DNA of 64,000 nucleotides, taken from the NCBI GenBank assembly GCA_945910005.1, contig CAMDTW010000327.1, positions 42,468-106,467 on the forward strand. Reading direction: 5' to 3'. This DNA comes from Isoperla grammatica. Its lineage: Eukaryota > Arthropoda > Insecta > Plecoptera > Perlodidae. Below the pieces are notes generated by a model, which was given only the letters and a program-made list of their open reading frames with translations, searched no databases and had not been told where the DNA came from. Shown here in pieces: positions 61,480 to 64,000 of the stretch; position 1 is the stretch's first letter; every line of letters begins with the position of its first letter. The position numbers and the translations under genes were made by a program.

Positions 61480-64000
61480 TATATGCCTCCTATATGTGTC
61501 TCACCTGGCGGGGCGCAGGTCCTAAGCGTATATGCCTCCTATATGTGTCTCACCTGGCGGGGCGCAGGTCCTAAGCGTATATGCCTCCTATATGTGTCTC
61601 ACCTGGCGGGGCGCAGGTCCTTAGCGTACATGCCTCCTATATGTGTCTCACCTGGCGGGGCGCAGGTCCTTAGCGTACATGCCTCCTATATGTGTCTCAC
61701 CTGGCGGGGCGCAGGTCCTTAGCGTACATGCCTCCTATTGTGTCTCACCTGGCGGGGCGCAGGTCCTAAGCGTATATGCCGCCTAAATGTGTCTCATACG
61801 GGCGAAGCGCAGGTCCTTAGCGTATATGCCTCCTATATGTGTCTCACCTGGCGGGGCGCAGGTCCTAAGCGTATATGCCGCCTATATGTGTCTCATACGG
61901 GCGGGGCGCAGGTCCTCAGCGTATATGCCTCCTATATGTGTCTCACCTGGCGGGGCGCAGGTCCTTAGCGTACATGCCTCCTATATGTGTCTCACCTGGC
62001 GGGGCGCAGGTCCTTAGCGTATATGCCTCCTATATGTGTCTCATACGGGCGGGGCGCAGGTCCTAAGCGTTTATGCCTCCTATATGTGTCTCATACGGGC
62101 CGGGCGCAGGTCCTAAGCGTATATGCCCCCTATATGTGTCTCACCTGGCGGGGCGCAGGTCCTAAGCGTTTATGCCTCCTATATGTGTCTCACCTGGCGG
62201 GGCGCAGGTCCTAAGCGTTTATGCCTCCTATATGTGTCTCATACGGGCCGGGCGCAGGTCCTAAGCGTATATGCCTCCTATTGTGTCTCACCTGGCGGGG
62301 CGCAGGTCCTAAGCGGTTCTGCCGCCTATATGTGTCTCATACGGGCGGGGCGCAGGTCCTTAGCGTATATGCCTCCTATATGTGTCTCACCTGGCGGGGC
62401 GCAGGTCCTAAGCGTATATGCCGCCTATATGTGTCTCATACGGGCCAGGCCCAGGTCCTAAGCGTATGTGCCACCTATATGTGTCTCACCTGGCGGGGCG
62501 CAGGTCCTAAGCGTATATGCCTCCTATATGTGTCTCATACGGGCCGGGCGCAGGTCCTAAGCGTATATGCCTCCTATATGTGGCTCATACGGGCGGGGCC
62601 CAGCTCCTAAGCGTATATGCCTCCTATATGTGTCTCACCTGGCGGGGCGCAGGTCCTAAGCGTATATGCCTCCTATATGTGTCTCATGCGGGCCGGGCGC
62701 AGGTCCTAAGCGTATATGTCTCCTATATGTGTCTCATACGGGCGGGGCCCAGCTCCTAAGCGTATATGCCTCCTATATGTGTCTCACCTGGCGGGGCGCA
62801 GGTCCTAAGCGTATATGCCTCCTATATGTGTCTCACCTGGCGGGGCCCAGGTCCTTAGCGTGTATGCCTCCTATATGTGTCTCACCTGGCGGGGCGCAGG
62901 TCCTTAGCGTACATGCCTCCTATATGTGTCTCACCTGGCGGGGCGCAGGTCCTTAGCGTTTATGCCTCCTATATGTGTCTCACCTGGCGGGGCGCAGGTC
63001 CTTAGCGTGTATGCCTTCTATATGTGTCTCACCTGGCGGGGCGCAGGTCCTTAGCGTACATGCCTCCTATATGTGTCTCACCTGGCGGGGCGCAGGTCCT
63101 CAGCGTATATGCCTCCTATATGTGTCTCACCTGGCGGGGCGCAGGTCCTTAGCGTACATGCCTCCTATATGTGTCTCACCTGGCGGGGCGCAGGTCCTAA
63201 GCGTTTATGCCTCCTATATGCGTCTCATACGGGCAGAACGCAGGTCCTAAGCGTATGTGCCACCTATATGTGTCTCACCTGGTGGGGCGCAGGTCCTAAG
63301 CGTATATGCCTCCTATATGTGTCTCACCTGGCGGGGCGCAGGTCCTAAGCGTATATGCCTCCTATATGTGTCTCATACGGGCCAGGCCCAGGTCCTAAGC
63401 GTATATGCCCCCTATATGTGTCACACCTGGCGGGGCCCAGCTCCTAAGCGTATATGCTGCCTATACGTGTCTCATACGGGCGGGGCGCAGGTCCTAAGCG
63501 TATATGCCTTTTATATGTGTCTCACCTGGCGGAGCGCAGGTCCTAAGCGTATATGTCTCCTATATGTGTCTCATACGGGCCAGGCCCAGGTCCCAAGCGT
63601 ATGTGCCACCTATATGTGTCTCACCTGGCGGGGCGCAGGTCCTAAGCGTATATGCCTCCTATATGTGTCTCACCTGGCGGGGCGCAGGTCCTAAGCGTAT
63701 ATGCCTCCTATATGTGTCTCATACGGGCCGGGCGCAGGTCCTAAGCGTATATGCCCCCTATATGTGTCACACCTGGCGGGGCCCAGCTCCTAAGCGTATA
63801 TGCTGCCTATACGTGTCTCATACGGGCGGGGCGCAGGTCCTAAGCGTATATGCCTTTTATATGTGTCTCACCTGGCGGAGCGCAGGTCCTAAGCGTATAT
63901 GCCTCCTATATGTGTCTCATACCGGCCGGGCCCAGGTCCTAAGCGTATATGCCACCTATATGTGTCACACCTGGCGGGGCGCAGGTCCTAAGCGTATATG
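61480..64000 (+). repeat. Further copy of the 43.2-46.0 kb segment, running off the window
   Basis: The series matches 43,193 onward at offset 18,287 to about 62,440, then at offset 17,990 to the window end (63,711 matches 45,721). The change of 297 bp equals six monomers missing here. At 63,251 this copy reads GCGTATGTGCCACC where the 30.5, 41.5 and 45.3 kb copies have the shortened GCGTATCCCACC. Confidence 0.8.

Larger units (their letters stand above)
4558..64000 (+). repeat. Main GC-rich satellite/minisatellite array, 49/50-bp monomers
   Basis: The unit reads TATATGCCTCC, TATATGTGTCT, CACCTGG, CGGGGCGCAGG, TCCTAAGCG with shared junction bases. It is 49 bp with CACCTGG and 50 bp when that block is CATACGGG. 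I estimate about 1,100 monomers after removing the five 0.9-kb insertions. GC is about 57%, with three to four CpG per monomer, against an AT-rich flank. Common variants are GGGCCAGGCCCAGG in place of GGGCGGGGCGCAGG, GGGCCGGGCGCAGG, GCCGCC for GCCTCC, and CCTTAGCG for CCTAAGCG. Orientation never switches in the parts I read. The left edge near 4,558 is abrupt; the right edge lies outside the window. Open frames of 60-326 codons on the + strand are a property of the repeat and are not listed as genes. Confidence 0.97.

Noticed and set aside
4558..64000. CRISPR array
   Set aside because: Repeats are directly contiguous with no unique spacers, the monomer itself varies, and the context is eukaryotic.
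4558..64000. Telomeric repeat (TTAGG-type)
   Set aside because: CTTAGC and CTAAGC occur once per 49-bp unit, not as a short tandem telomere motif.

Overview
This is a eukaryotic window made almost entirely of repeats, with no supportable protein-coding gene. The AT-rich left flank holds inverted-repeat (MITE/foldback-like) elements and a tRNA-derived SINE-like head. The insertion at 33,040 and its later copies look like a solo LTR. Together these suggest an animal, plausibly an insect. The sequence alone does not name the species, and I saw nothing bacterial, no rRNA and no CRISPR.

Left flank (1-4,557). Positions 1-1,412 hold two tandem copies of a ~0.7 kb unit; each contains inverted arms built from ~72-bp sub-repeats. 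An AT-rich stretch follows (1,413-2,208), then a 9-bp minisatellite with motif AGTGTAATC (2,209-2,975), then ~450 bp with nothing recognisable. Two neighbouring foldback elements (3,435-3,630 and 3,635-3,944), a tRNA-like Pol III A/B-box module ending in a T-run (4,066-4,150) and a further short inverted repeat (4,227-4,504) lead to the edge of the main array.

Main array (4,558-64,000, running off the window). About 59 kb is a GC-rich minisatellite/satellite of roughly 1,100 monomers. Monomers come in two lengths: 49 bp (core CACCTGG) and 50 bp (core CATACGGG), with sub-variants. On top of this lie nested segmental tandem duplications of about 3.9 kb, 7.6 kb, 4.07 kb, 3.6-3.7 kb and 3.1 kb. 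Alignment offsets between copies mostly change by whole numbers of monomers, as expected from unequal exchange. The left half (4.6-33 kb) is rich in diverged variants; the right half (34-64 kb) is closer to one consensus.

Five copies of a 915-916 bp non-array element interrupt the right half (starts 33,040, 37,114, 51,926, 56,541 and 59,629). Each begins TGTAACG, ends GTCACA and is flanked by ATAT on both sides, while an uninterrupted monomer has ATAT once. That is a 4-bp target-site duplication around an LTR-like element. All five sit at the same base of the same rare monomer, so this was one insertion later multiplied by array duplication. It is the most informative observation in the window.

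The many open frames on the + strand of the array (up to 326 codons) follow from the monomer lacking stops in two frames and having a length of 1 modulo 3. They are not annotated as genes.
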